Source: an uncultured Chryseobacterium sp.
Lineage (GTDB): Bacteria > Bacteroidota > Bacteroidia > Flavobacteriales > Weeksellaceae
Assembly (NCBI GenBank): GCA_913774355.1
Contig: CAJYGB010000009.1
Location: 1-64,000 of the forward strand
Direction: 5' to 3'
DNA length: 64,000 bases
The position numbers and the translations under genes are program-made. Within the stretch, counting starts at the first letter, position 1; the number at the start of each line of letters is the position of its first letter. Shown piece after piece: positions 43,639 to 52,622 of this stretch. Under the pieces are notes generated by a model. That model had not been told where the DNA came from, did not search any database, and worked only from the letters and a program-made list of their open reading frames with translations.

Positions 43639-44274
43639 TTATTCGTTTTCGGTTATCTGAAATAGTTTTATGTTTATTTTAAAATCTTTATGCTGAAGGT
43701 TGATACTGTCCGCGAAGATATGTTTTTTTGCCTCAAAAGTAAAATCGATTTTTTCCTTATTGTTTTTAGTATAAATGATTTTTTTCAGCAGACCGTTCTG
43801 TTTGTTAAAAAATAAATAATAGGTTTTCGCATCGATCTTTGAAAGGTAAATGCGGCTGGTTTCATTTTCAAAACTTTCGGTCACGGGATATTTCTGCCTT
43901 AAAAGCTGCTGAAAGTCATTTTTCAGGAAATTAATGACAATTTTTTTATCCAGATCGGGAAGAACATAATTAAGCTTAAAATCATCTCCGGAAATTTCAA
44001 AATCGATTAATTTGTTTCCGAAATCTGAAGTCAGCACAACGCGGTGGGTCGTTTCATTAATTTTTTTTAATATCAGGATTCCGCTGACGTGATTTTTGTA
44101 AATGTCTATCTGACATTTATACACGTAATCTTCCTTAGAAGAAAAATAGAGGTTTTCGACCGTCTGTTCAGTATTCAAGACAGGCTTTGCATCCGTAAGC
44201 TTGTAAGTTTTACAGGATACGAACGATATGAAAATCAGGCTATAAGCTAAATTCCGAAGCAGCAACCGGTGCAT
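43639..44274 (-). CDS. Lipoprotein paired with LolA-like carrier
   Basis: From the ATG at 44274 the product begins MHRLLLRNLAYSLIFISFVSC, a lipoprotein signal. The mature part is beta-rich (KCQIDIYKNHVSGILILKKI, HRVVLTSDFGNKLIDFEIS) like LolB or DUF3261-type lipoproteins. In aryl-polyene clusters a LolA-like protein, a lipoprotein and an MMPL exporter form the transport set, and this is the probable lipoprotein. The frame overlaps the LolA-like gene by 35 bases, so the two are coupled. Confidence 0.7.
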   Translation of the reverse strand: MHRLLLRNLAYSLIFISFVSCKTYKLTDAKPVLNTEQTVENLYFSSKEDYVYKCQIDIYKNHVSGILILKKINETTHRVVLTSDFGNKLIDFEISGDDFKLNYVLPDLDKKIVINFLKNDFQQLLRQKYPVTESFENETSRIYLSKIDAKTYYLFFNKQNGLLKKIIYTKNNKEKIDFTFEAKKHIFADSINLQHKDFKINIKLFQITENE

Positions 44275-44866
44275 TGATCTTTGTATTTTTGAAAACAATG
44301 TTGGTCGTGTCTCCCGAAGCTTCCGTCATATTCACCTGTGAAACCGTTGACTGGTTTTTAGGGAAATACAGTTCGATCTGCTTAATGTATTTAAGCAGCT
44401 GTGCAGATTTTGGGGTGAATTTCGCGATATTGAAACTGCCGTTTTTGAAGTAAGCCACGGAAAATTCCGGATCATTGAACATCTGCCCGTTGGAACTTCC
44501 AACAATCAGCTTATTGATCTTCTCGAAGGTTTTGCTTTTGGCATCTACCGCCGACTTTTTCCCCTGGTCGTTGATGAAGATTTTATTCTCCTTAAAGACG
44601 ATGCTGTACTGATATGGCTTTGTGTATTTCCAGCTCAGCATATTCGGGGTTTTTAAAGACATTTTCCCGTAAGTAACGATATTTTTATCCAGGAAATCCA
44701 TTTTTTTGGTCTGGGTAAAATCACTCTGCAGCGTTTTTATTTCTTTGGTCTCCGAGGAAACTTTGCTGACAAAAGCTTTGGCTTCCGCGCCTGACATGGC
44801 CGTATTCTGTGCGAAGAATAATCCTGAAACGGATAGAAGCGCAGTGATGAAAATATTTTTAATCAT
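44240..44866 (-). CDS. LolA-like outer-membrane lipoprotein carrier, flexirubin
   Basis: The 208-residue periplasmic protein has a signal peptide (FITALLSVSGLFFAQ) and the LolA fold signature: KTLQSDFTQTKKMDFLDKN, GKMSLKTPNMLSWKYTKPYQYSIVF and FINDQGK. It carries hydrophobic cargo across the periplasm. Within the cluster it should move flexirubin or its precursor from the MMPL exporter to the outer membrane. Confidence 0.85.
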   Translation of the reverse strand: MIKNIFITALLSVSGLFFAQNTAMSGAEAKAFVSKVSSETKEIKTLQSDFTQTKKMDFLDKNIVTYGKMSLKTPNMLSWKYTKPYQYSIVFKENKIFINDQGKKSAVDAKSKTFEKINKLIVGSSNGQMFNDPEFSVAYFKNGSFNIAKFTPKSAQLLKYIKQIELYFPKNQSTVSQVNMTEASGDTTNIVFKNTKINAPVAASEFSL

Positions 44867-45009
44867 TGTTTTATTTTTTAAGTGAACAAGTTCTGTCTAA
44901 CCTTAAAAAGTCAAAATTTTGAATCATTTAATTAAAAGATCTTTGATTTTTTAGCTCATGTGCTCTTTTTAAAGTTGGTCTACCATAAACTTTTATGAGC
45001 AGGACAAAA

Positions 45010-45029
45010 TCTTTTGTGGCTTTTGTGGT
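45010..45029. repeat. Short dispersed intergenic motif, copy 2
   Basis: TCTTTTGTGGCTTTTGTGGT differs by one base from 221-240. It sits in the spacer between the LolA-like and deacetylase genes. Confidence 0.4.
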
Positions 45030-45051
45030 TCAAAAAAACTTCTGCGTTAAA

Positions 45052-45780
45052 TTATTCGATGGTAAAAGTCGAATATTTTTCACGCTTCAAAAATACTAAT
45101 AAATTTACCAAAACATTATACGTTTTTTCCGAAGTGTCGTGAAGCAGGATGATGCTGCCTTTTTTCATCCCTTTGGTAACTTTCCGGTAAATTTTGTTCT
45201 CATTTTCAGTAATAGTGTCCAGCGAACGGACATTCCAGCCGATGCTTTTTTTGCCGGTCAGCTTTATCGCTTTGGCTATATTCGGATTGGTAACACCGAA
45301 AGGCGGGCGGTACAGACGGGTCTTCAGATTTCCGGTTTGCAGCATGACTTCATCACACTTTTTAATTTCCTCCGCCATTTTTGAGGTGGATAAAAAACCG
45401 GTCTGATTGGAGTGGGAATAGGTATGATTCCCAACAGCATGACCTTCATCAATAATCCGCTGAAAGGTTTCGGGATATTTTTCGATTTGTTTTCCGATAC
45501 AGAAGAAGGTGGCTTTAATATTATTTTCTTTTAAAAGATCTAAAAACTTTGGGGTAAATTCGGTAGGGCCGTCATCGAAAGTCAGTGCCGCTTCTTTTAT
45601 TTTTGTCCTTTTGTGCGTAAGGCTATGAACAAAATAACCCAGTCCGATATCGAAGGATCCCCAGATCACCACGGCTGAGAACATCAGGAAACAGAACAGA
45701 TACACCCAGATCGTCCCATGAAACGTATAAATAAAAACGTTGCAAAAGAGGTAGAACAGGATAAAGTAGTAGTGTTTCAT
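45052..45780 (-). CDS. Polysaccharide deacetylase (NodB-like) membrane protein
   Basis: This 242-residue protein has two N-terminal membrane helices (about 5-22 and 25-45) and a NodB domain: EAALTFDDGPTE (metal and base aspartates), GHAVGNHTYSHSN (metal His pair), RLYRPPFGVTNPN and IILLHD. It acts on N-acetylated sugars or a related amide outside the membrane. Its role in the flexirubin cluster is unclear. Spacers flank it on both sides (185 and 133 bases), so it may have its own transcript. Confidence 0.83.
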   Translation of the reverse strand: MKHYYFILFYLFCNVFIYTFHGTIWVYLFCFLMFSAVVIWGSFDIGLGYFVHSLTHKRTKIKEAALTFDDGPTEFTPKFLDLLKENNIKATFFCIGKQIEKYPETFQRIIDEGHAVGNHTYSHSNQTGFLSTSKMAEEIKKCDEVMLQTGNLKTRLYRPPFGVTNPNIAKAIKLTGKKSIGWNVRSLDTITENENKIYRKVTKGMKKGSIILLHDTSEKTYNVLVNLLVFLKREKYSTFTIE

Positions 45781-45913
45781 CTTTATTTTTTGAATTTGGG
45801 CTGAAAAATCAATAATTTATATCTGTAAATATCCCTTGCTGAGTGAAACGCCTTTACGAACGGAATATTTTCAAACTTTACAAGCAATCTTTGCGTTAAA
45901 AGTATTTCAACAG

Positions 45914-46975
45914 CTAGGCTCTTTCCAATAAAACCAGGCTATGGTCATTCCCGCGAAGATGGTTATACAGAAGAACGGTTTTTATTTCTTCTTTTTTAAA
46001 AGCATTAATCATCATCACTTCCGGAATTGCCTGTTTCTTAAGAATATGGCATGCCATAAAAGTAGAAAAGCCACTGGCTGTGTTGAATTCGCCGCTCAAA
46101 TGTTTATAATACAGCAAAGCGGAGTTTGTAAACAATTCCATTGCCTTTGTATAATAATCATCAGACTTTGCATCGCCGCTGAATCCCAGGATAACAGCAT
46201 CTATATCCTGAGCGTTCAGGTTATTTTTAATTAAAAATTCTTCAATAAACGTTTGCGTTTCTTCAAAATCTACTTTGTTGCTGATCCGGATGTCTTTCAA
46301 CCCGGCATAGGAAGAATCTGTCTTATCTTTACCCAACACAAAGAAGCTTGCCCCTTCGCCCCAGATGACACCGTCAGTAGCGGAGTTCAGATAATCCACA
46401 GGAAGATGTTCTTCTTTTTTAATGGTTTTGCTGAGTTCATACAATTCCATCGTTCTTTCGGTTTGTTCATCTGTGGAACCTACCAGAACATGTTCGGCTT
46501 CACCATCGTTAATCTGAAGTTTAGCATCCAGGAATGAAAACTCGAGCGATGAAGAACTGTTTACATAAGTGAAATTATAAGCATGGCACTGCAGCCCCAG
46601 TGCGATCTGTCCCGCAACGGTATTGTGGGTCGACTGGATAAAATAAGTCGGCGTAAGGAACTCTTCATTATTATCCAACACATTTTTCAGAAATTTTTCG
46701 GAATCTTGCGAACAGCCCATTCCGGTTCCTACGATAATGGCATCCGGGTTTTCGATTCCTGCTTCTTTCAAAGCATATTGGGACGCCACGGAACTCATTT
46801 TTACGGTCTTTGACATTCTCCGGATCATTGCCGGCGGAATAAATTCTTTGTATACGGGCTCAACAGCTTTAAGAACCTGGCTTGAGTCAAAAGGCTGCAG
46901 GTTTTCAAAGAAATTTTCGTTTAAAGTATCCTGTACGGAAATACAGGCTGCACTGTTGATGTAAACGTCTGTCAT
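45914..46975 (-). CDS. Ketosynthase-like chain-length factor
   Basis: The ATG at 46975 (MTDVYINSAACIS) overlaps the ketosynthase stop by 4 bases (ATGA). The product is thiolase-fold with the KS layout but no catalytic residues: the nucleophile position reads YVNSSSSLEFS (Ser for Cys) and the HGT motif is FSGDAKSDD. That is the character of chain-length factors that pair with an active KS, here the product of 46972-48171, as in type II polyketide and APE (ApeC) systems. It should set polyene length. Confidence 0.85.
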   Translation of the reverse strand: MTDVYINSAACISVQDTLNENFFENLQPFDSSQVLKAVEPVYKEFIPPAMIRRMSKTVKMSSVASQYALKEAGIENPDAIIVGTGMGCSQDSEKFLKNVLDNNEEFLTPTYFIQSTHNTVAGQIALGLQCHAYNFTYVNSSSSLEFSFLDAKLQINDGEAEHVLVGSTDEQTERTMELYELSKTIKKEEHLPVDYLNSATDGVIWGEGASFFVLGKDKTDSSYAGLKDIRISNKVDFEETQTFIEEFLIKNNLNAQDIDAVILGFSGDAKSDDYYTKAMELFTNSALLYYKHLSGEFNTASGFSTFMACHILKKQAIPEVMMINAFKKEEIKTVLLYNHLRGNDHSLVLLERA

Positions 46976-48171
46976 GATTTCGAGAAAATTAGGGTTGAAC
47001 AATTTCCTCCGAATCCGAATGAATTGGAAAGGACGTGATCTATATTTTTTTCTTTCAGTTCCGTCACCGGGGTCAGATCAAATTCTGCCATTTTGGTTTT
47101 GAAATTCAGGTTGGGAAAAATAAGGCCGTTTTGGATGGCCAGTAATGAATATACGGCTTCAATTCCTGCCGCAGCAGCAAGCGTATGTCCTGTAAATGCT
47201 TTTGTGGAGCTGAATTCAGGAACTTTTCCTTCTCCGAAAATCCGGATCATTGCGATTCCTTCCGATAAATCATTATTTGGCGTTGCTGTCCCGTGAACAT
47301 TGATGTAATCGATATTTTCTTTATCTAAACCGGAGATTTTCAGGGCTTTTTCCATGGCGAGATAAGCACCCTGTCCGTTTTCCGAAGAAGCTGTCTGATG
47401 GTGCGCATCGTTGGCATTTCCGTATCCTGAAAGATAGCCGATAACTTTTTTATTTTCTTTTCGGACCACCTCATCAGATTCCAGAACAATAAACGCTGCG
47501 GCTTCTCCAAGATTCAATCCTTTACGGTCATTGTCAAAAGGTGTGTTGTAGGAATCGGTAAGGATCATCAGCGTATTGAAACCGTTTAAGGTAAATTTGG
47601 AAAGCGCGTCTGTTCCGCCGACGATTACCCGGTCCAGAACACCGTTTTTAATAAGCTTTGCCCCCATCATAATCGCGTTGGCCGCTGACGAACAGGCGGT
47701 GCTGATCGTGGAAACCATGCCTTTTAAACCTAAATGATCGGCGATTAATAATGAGGAATTGCCCGCATCATGGGAGTCAATATATTTTTGCTTGCCAGGA
47801 AAATCTTCGTACGTGTAGAAGTAGTTTTCGGTAACATCCATTCCGCCGACACTGGTAGAGGAGATCAGGCCTGTTTTGTATTCATTGATATACGAAATCC
47901 CGGCACTTTCGATAGCTTCTTTTGCGGCAATCATTCCCAATAGGGACGTTCTCGTCGCATTCTTTTCATCTTTCAGCTGAAGTCTTTCCACCAGCTCTGT
48001 GTTGGAAAGCTTGATTTCTCCGGTTTTGATATGCCCGGCATGGCGTGTTTCAAACAATTGGATGTCTGAAATCCCGTGCTTCCCGGACTGTAATGAACTC
48101 AGGTTTTCTTCCACGTTGTTCCCGATGGAAGAGATGATGCCCATTCCTGTGATGGCAATTTTTTGACCCAT
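46972..48171 (-). CDS. Beta-ketoacyl-ACP synthase, partner of the chain-length factor
   Basis: From the ATG at 48171 (MGQKIAITGMGIISSIGNN) the product is a 399-residue KAS II-type enzyme with catalytic Cys (STACSSAANAIM), His (NVHGTATPNND) and His (TGHTLAAAAGIE). Tight 4-base overlap with the chain-length factor gene argues for a KS-CLF heterodimer that builds the aryl polyene. The longer frame from 48195 would start in the palindromic spacer. Confidence 0.9.
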   Translation of the reverse strand: MGQKIAITGMGIISSIGNNVEENLSSLQSGKHGISDIQLFETRHAGHIKTGEIKLSNTELVERLQLKDEKNATRTSLLGMIAAKEAIESAGISYINEYKTGLISSTSVGGMDVTENYFYTYEDFPGKQKYIDSHDAGNSSLLIADHLGLKGMVSTISTACSSAANAIMMGAKLIKNGVLDRVIVGGTDALSKFTLNGFNTLMILTDSYNTPFDNDRKGLNLGEAAAFIVLESDEVVRKENKKVIGYLSGYGNANDAHHQTASSENGQGAYLAMEKALKISGLDKENIDYINVHGTATPNNDLSEGIAMIRIFGEGKVPEFSSTKAFTGHTLAAAAGIEAVYSLLAIQNGLIFPNLNFKTKMAEFDLTPVTELKEKNIDHVLSNSFGFGGNCSTLIFSKS

Positions 48172-48179
48172 GTTTTTGG

Positions 48180-48252
48180 TAATGTAACAATGCATCGATC
48201 TAACAGTTTACCAATATTGTTACACTGTTAGATTGATATATTGTTAGATTGA
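48180..48252. repeat. AT-rich palindromic spacer repeat, copy C
   Basis: Contains AATGTAACAATG, CAGTTTACCAATATTG, TTACACTGTTAGATTG and ATATTGTTAGATTG in inverted order. Sits between the ACP and KS genes. Confidence 0.6.
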
Positions 48253-48253
48253 A

Positions 48254-48511
48254 TTATTTTGTTCTGTTTTCTTCGATAAATTTCGCCATCGTATCGATAG
48301 AGGTGAAAATTTCCTTTCCTTTTTTAGGATCGGATAATTTGATGCCGTATTCTTTATCCAGAAGAACGATCAGCTCAAGCGCGTCGATGGAGTCAAGGCC
48401 AAGGCCGCCGCCGAACAAAGGATCCGTATCCTGGATTTCCTCTACTGCAACGTCTTCTAAATTAAGAACTTCGATAATTTTGTGTTTTAATTCTTCTCTT
48501 AAGTTTTCCAT
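48254..48511 (-). CDS. Second acyl carrier protein, flexirubin
   Basis: This 85-residue ACP has the phosphopantetheine motif GLDSIDALELIV (Ser of DSI near residue 40) and the inserted GGGLGLDS turn typical of APE-type ACPs. It lies between KS-type genes and is flanked by palindromic spacers on both sides. It is probably the main carrier for the KS-CLF pair. Confidence 0.92.
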   Translation of the reverse strand: MENLREELKHKIIEVLNLEDVAVEEIQDTDPLFGGGLGLDSIDALELIVLLDKEYGIKLSDPKKGKEIFTSIDTMAKFIEENRTK

Positions 48512-48521
48512 AAAAATTATT

Positions 48522-48601
48522 TTAATGTATCAATCCAGCAGTGTACCAGTTTACCAATGGATGACTGCAAATTATTGTTACATTGTTATATCGTTAAATT
48601 G
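48522..48601. repeat. AT-rich palindromic spacer repeat, copy D
   Basis: CAGTTTACCAATG, ATTGTTACATTG, TTATATCG and TTAAATTGTTA units in the same arrangement as copies A-C. Its last units run into the 3' end of the KS-N-terminal gene. Confidence 0.55.
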
Positions 48602-49153
48602 TTAAATTGTTACATTGTCAGTCAGCAAATATACAAAAGCTTTATAACTTTCCTGATAAAGTTCTACCCAGCCGCATAATACTTTATCGGCCTTTCCTGA
48701 CTGTATAAGCTGTCCCGCATAGCTGTTTACAAATTCTTCGTCGAATTCATCCAGGACAAAAAACGCATTCTCAGTCTGCATTTTGTGACGGATGCTGATT
48801 TCCCCCACGCAGATGTTAGGCAGTGTATACACGAAAACGGCAGGGCTCGGGAAATAGCTTTCAGGTGAATTGATGCTTTCCTGATATTTGAAATCGGTAT
48901 CCAGGCTGGAGGAACGGTTGGCAAAAACCAGGCCGGTCCGGCTGTGATCCGCGTCTTTTAAAATAAGTTCGGAGGCCAGAAAGGCCAGCTTGCTGAGGTT
49001 ATCCATTTTGTGGAATTTAGGATAATTCAGCTCAAAAATTTTATAAGCTTCCTTCGAAAAATCTGAAAAATTCCTTGCCTGAGCTTGAAAAATAATTTCG
49101 TTATTCAGAATGATTTTTGAGTTTTCTATGGTGCAGATGTCTGTTTTCTTCAT
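48602..49153 (-). CDS. Short ketosynthase-N-terminal-like protein
   Basis: The 183-residue protein resembles the stand-alone beta-ketoacyl synthase N-terminal domain family (Ketoacyl-synt_2 type): [47 protein letters not shown] and [11 protein letters not shown]. It is half a thiolase fold and the Cys in LPNICVGEI is not in a normal nucleophile context, so a structural or accessory role is likely. Such short KS-like proteins are a regular part of aryl-polyene and flexirubin clusters. Confidence 0.72.
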   Translation of the reverse strand: MKKTDICTIENSKIILNNEIIFQAQARNFSDFSKEAYKIFELNYPKFHKMDNLSKLAFLASELILKDADHSRTGLVFANRSSSLDTDFKYQESINSPESYFPSPAVFVYTLPNICVGEISIRHKMQTENAFFVLDEFDEEFVNSYAGQLIQSGKADKVLCGWVELYQESYKAFVYLLTDNVTI

Positions 49154-49171
49154 GAATACGTTTGAGAAGGG

Positions 49172-49458
49172 TTAAGGCTTTTTCGTTGGGTTTTGATGTG
49201 TGTTGAAAACAGAGAATATTACAATTTCTTTATCGATAATTTGGTAAATAATGAGATAAGGAAATTTTTAATGTAAGCTTCGCTAAGATTTCCCCTCCTG
49301 ACAGGAAAATGTTTAGGATAATCCTGAATTTTCGAAAAATACAGGTTGACCTGTTGCAAAAACTTTTCGCCGAGGCCTAGCTGTTTATTTTCGTACCATA
49401 ATTTACCTTCTGCTAAATCGGTTTCGGCATTTGGCGATAAAACCAATGAATAATTCAT
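49172..49458 (-). pseudogene. ParE/RelE-type toxin, frameshifted
   Basis: The intact frame gives 79 residues (LSPNAETDLAEGKLWYENKQLGLGEKF, FPVRRGNLSEAYIKNF) and then switches to an unrelated tail. One extra base in the ATTAAAAATTTCC run would continue as PYLIIYQIIDKEIVIFSVF and NTHQNPTKKP up to a stop at 49172-49174, which is the normal ParE C-terminus. The toxin is thus disabled by a one-base loss in an A tract, unless this is a sequencing error. It overlaps the antitoxin stop (ATGA). Confidence 0.78.
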
Positions 49459-49706
49459 ATGTTTTTTAGCCTTTCTTTAACTTCTTCCCAGGAAGATGTC
49501 TTCAGTTCGCCTTTTAGATATTTTTCACGTGCTTCTTCGATCCTGTCATATACATAATCAGGAACTTGTGGATAACCTGATGGGTCATTGTCGAAATTTT
49601 CTTTTTCTTCCGCGTCAATAATCCCATTGAAAATACGCAGGATCCTATCGTCCGCAATGTCAATGAATTCATGAATTCTTTTTCTGATCTCTAAAGTAGA
49701 TTCCAT
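49455..49706 (-). CDS. Antitoxin of the ParE-like pair
   Basis: From the ATG at 49706 (MESTLEIRKRIHEFID) the product is 83 residues, acidic and helical, with KGELKTSSWEEVKERLKNI at the end, a pattern of small flavobacterial antitoxins. Its stop overlaps the toxin start by 4 bases. The pair is a foreign-looking insert inside the flexirubin operon. Confidence 0.68.
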   Translation of the reverse strand: MESTLEIRKRIHEFIDIADDRILRIFNGIIDAEEKENFDNDPSGYPQVPDYVYDRIEEAREKYLKGELKTSSWEEVKERLKNI

Positions 49707-49748
49707 TTTTCTCAAAACTTAGGTCTATCAAAAATACAAAATTATTAT

Positions 49749-50891
49749 TTATATTTTTTCCAAAACAACAGCCGCATTACATCCTCCAAATCCCGAAGCG
49801 GTTTTCAGAATATACCTGATGTCCGCAGGCTGGTTTTCTTTAATGATGTTCAAAGATTGAGAAATTCCCGGCTCTTCAAAATTTTTGGAAAGAATCAAAA
49901 TATTGTTCAGGGCACTCTCCATGGAAATAATGCTTTCCAACAGTCCCGACGCGCCCAGGCAATGTCCGTAATAGGCTTTCATGCTGTTGAGGGGAATATC
50001 CTGCAGTTCCATTCTGTTGAAGGCAATGGCTTCCATTTCATCATTGTAAAGGGTAGCGGTTCCGTGGGCGGAAATAAAATCAATCTCTTGCGGGGAAACC
50101 TGTGCTTCTTTCATGGCATTCCTGATGCTGGCAAACAGCCCGTCGCCTGTTCTGGAAGGGCCGGAAATATGGTTCGCATCATTCACGGCCGAATCTCCGG
50201 TTATTTTAAAACTAAATTTTTCGTTCCCTTTAGATTCGGAGGTTATATAAACGGCTGCTGCGGCTTCACCGATGTTGATGCCGTCCCGGTTTTTGTCATA
50301 AGGTTTACAGATCCCGGTTCCGATCGCCTGAAAAGAATTGAAGCCTGAAATCACAAACTCTGAAATTTCATCGCCGGCGATGACAAAAGCATCTTTGTAT
50401 TTTCCTGCCCGGATCATATTTTTCGCCACGGCTATGGCCATCACTCCGGAAACACAGGCATTGGAAACCACGACAGGTTTGGTTTTAAATCCGAAAAAAT
50501 CGGCGATTTTTTGAGCCAGACCTGAAAGGAAAGCGCCTTCCGGTAAGGTTTCCTGATTTTTTAGTAAGCTGATATTCCCTTTGGTGGTAGATAAAATAAA
50601 AGCCGTATCCTCTGAAACAGGATGTTTTTCAACCAAAGGTTTCAGGCTTAACAGGAACATTTTTTCCAATCGGGTGAAATGCTGTGGGCTTTGAGCTTCA
50701 AAGACTTTATCGAATTTTTCATTGAGTTTTTCATCCTCTATCATGGAAGCATAAAAAGGCTCCTGATTTTCTATAATCTTGTGTAAGGAAACACCGGATT
50801 TCCCTTCTAAGAGAGCATTCCAATTCGATGAAACATCAAAACCTAATGGCGTGACGCAATTGTAATCGGTGATGTAAATTTCGTTGTTCAT
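49749..50891 (-). CDS. Beta-ketoacyl-ACP synthase, third copy
   Basis: This 380-residue ketosynthase has catalytic Cys (SNACVSGVMAI), His (SAHGTATLYND) and His (YYGHCLGASGLLES), so it is catalytically complete. It may start extension from the coumaroyl unit or make the fatty chain for the dialkylresorcinol, the role ApeR has in APE systems; this is inferred. It follows the thioesterase gene by 47 bases. Confidence 0.88.
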   Translation of the reverse strand: MNNEIYITDYNCVTPLGFDVSSNWNALLEGKSGVSLHKIIENQEPFYASMIEDEKLNEKFDKVFEAQSPQHFTRLEKMFLLSLKPLVEKHPVSEDTAFILSTTKGNISLLKNQETLPEGAFLSGLAQKIADFFGFKTKPVVVSNACVSGVMAIAVAKNMIRAGKYKDAFVIAGDEISEFVISGFNSFQAIGTGICKPYDKNRDGINIGEAAAAVYITSESKGNEKFSFKITGDSAVNDANHISGPSRTGDGLFASIRNAMKEAQVSPQEIDFISAHGTATLYNDEMEAIAFNRMELQDIPLNSMKAYYGHCLGASGLLESIISMESALNNILILSKNFEEPGISQSLNIIKENQPADIRYILKTASGFGGCNAAVVLEKI

Positions 50892-50938
50892 TTAATTAAT
50901 GAAATTTTCGATTCATATCTGGAAAAGCCAAAATCCGG

Positions 50939-51364
50939 CTAAAGTCCCATTTTATCTTTCCATGTCTGAAAAAATTCAGGATTGTATAAGCATAAATTAT
51001 TATCGGAATCCAGAAAAACCTGAATGGTTTCCCCGGAACAGATCAATTGATCCTGTTGGTTGAAAAGCTCATACCGGTAAATCAGCTTTGCGGAAACCGA
51101 GTTTATGAAAGTTGTTACGATTCTGAAGGTTTCACCGTATTTTAGAGGTAAAAAATGTTCACAGGTACTTTTTACGATGGGTGTTACGTAGCCTGCTTTC
51201 TGAATATCCAGATAGGTCAGCCCATGTTGTCTCCCGAATGCTTCCCTTCCGTCTTCAAAATAGACGATATAATGGCCGTGCCATACGATTCCCAGCGGAT
51301 CCGTTTCGTTGAAGCGAACCCGTACTTCTTCGGTACATGTTAAAAGATTTTCTTTAGACTGCAT
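50939..51364 (-). CDS. Hotdog thioesterase (4-hydroxybenzoyl-CoA type)
   Basis: The 141-residue hotdog protein has the YbgC/4HBT signature NETDPLGIVWHGHYIVYFEDGREAF (catalytic Asp of ETDPLG). It should release or edit acyl groups from CoA or ACP, like ApeK of aryl-polyene clusters. The start overlaps the ABC permease stop by 11 bases. Confidence 0.85.
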   Translation of the reverse strand: MQSKENLLTCTEEVRVRFNETDPLGIVWHGHYIVYFEDGREAFGRQHGLTYLDIQKAGYVTPIVKSTCEHFLPLKYGETFRIVTTFINSVSAKLIYRYELFNQQDQLICSGETIQVFLDSDNNLCLYNPEFFQTWKDKMGL

Positions 51365-52622
51365 GCTGTTTTCTTTCGTAAAATAATGAAATGCCTACCA
51401 TGGCAATATAAAATAAAAATAAGAACGTGATCTCTTTGGCAATGCCTCCGATTCCGCTGTTTCTTAAAATAATATCATAATACGCATTTAATCCCCAGTT
51501 CATCGGGGAAAATTTAGCGATGGTCTGCATAAATTCAGGCATCAGAAATACCGGAACCCATATTCCTCCGATGGCTGCCAGAACCACCACGGAAGTCGCT
51601 CCGAAAGGGGCCGACTGTTCCTGTGTATCCGCTATTGTTCCCAATAGAACACCAAACCCAATAGCAGCCAGGCCGGCAAAGATCGTAACGATAATCATCG
51701 GGAACATCTTCCCGGTAACGTCGAACTGCGGCAGATCCATATACGGGAACAGGTAAATTCCTACGGCTACCATCAGCAAAAACTGGATGACACAAATGAT
51801 GAGGTAGGTGAAGGTTTTTCCCAGGATGTGAACGAAATAAGGCGTCGGACTGATTCTTGCCCTGACACTGGTTCCCTGGCTTTTCTCTTTAACTAAATTA
51901 ATCGATAATGGCACAACGATAAAGAAGATCGCAAACAGTGCCCATGCCGGAACATTATGCTGGACGGAATTCGGCATTACTTCCATTTCCCCTTTTTTCG
52001 GGGTAATTTCTTTGAAACCGATCAGGCTTTTGTCTTTTTCGAGGTCTTCCGTGGTGCCCAGCTGATCCTGGAATGCTTTGTAGATTTTTTTATTTTCGAT
52101 TTCAAAGACCATTTTGTTGATGGAATTCATCACATTATTCTTGAATCCGATATTGGTCGCCGGATCAAAATACAAATGAATCTCTTTGGCTTTCGGGGCT
52201 TCCTTTTTAACTTTAACAGAATCCGTTTCCAGTCCGAATGAACTTACAATCGCCTGTACCTTGGAATCGATATTGGAATTGATGTCTTTCGTTAAATGCT
52301 CAGGAATAACGATCGCCATCTGGTAATCTCCGGAGAATACGGCATCCTGTGCGGATTTTTCAGTGAAATCGGTCAGCAGTTCAAATGTTTTGCTATTCTC
52401 CAGTTCCTTTTTTATGTTCTGTGAGACTTCAGACTTGTCGTGATCGATGAAAATGACCGGAATTTTAGAGCCTTCCAGATTTTTAAACGTGGAATCCTGG
52501 ATCAGGGTAATCGTAATGATCAGCAGCAACGGCATTACGAAAATAATAACGATTCCTCCGATATCTCTTTTCAGCAGAAGGATTTCCTTCACAAAGCTTC
52601 TCCACAATTTATACAACAACAT
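51354..52622 (-). CDS. ABC-2-type transporter permease
   Basis: This 422-residue permease of the ABC-2 (YhiH/DrrB-like) class has one N-terminal helix (IGGIVIIFVMPLLLIITITLI), a large extracytoplasmic domain (about 40-215) and five or six C-terminal helices with the family turn LVKEKSQGTSVRARISPTP. With the ATPase at 52609 (14-base overlap) it forms an exporter, probably for a flexirubin component. Confidence 0.88.
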   Translation of the reverse strand: MLLYKLWRSFVKEILLLKRDIGGIVIIFVMPLLLIITITLIQDSTFKNLEGSKIPVIFIDHDKSEVSQNIKKELENSKTFELLTDFTEKSAQDAVFSGDYQMAIVIPEHLTKDINSNIDSKVQAIVSSFGLETDSVKVKKEAPKAKEIHLYFDPATNIGFKNNVMNSINKMVFEIENKKIYKAFQDQLGTTEDLEKDKSLIGFKEITPKKGEMEVMPNSVQHNVPAWALFAIFFIVVPLSINLVKEKSQGTSVRARISPTPYFVHILGKTFTYLIICVIQFLLMVAVGIYLFPYMDLPQFDVTGKMFPMIIVTIFAGLAAIGFGVLLGTIADTQEQSAPFGATSVVVLAAIGGIWVPVFLMPEFMQTIAKFSPMNWGLNAYYDIILRNSGIGGIAKEITFLFLFYIAMVGISLFYERKQHAV

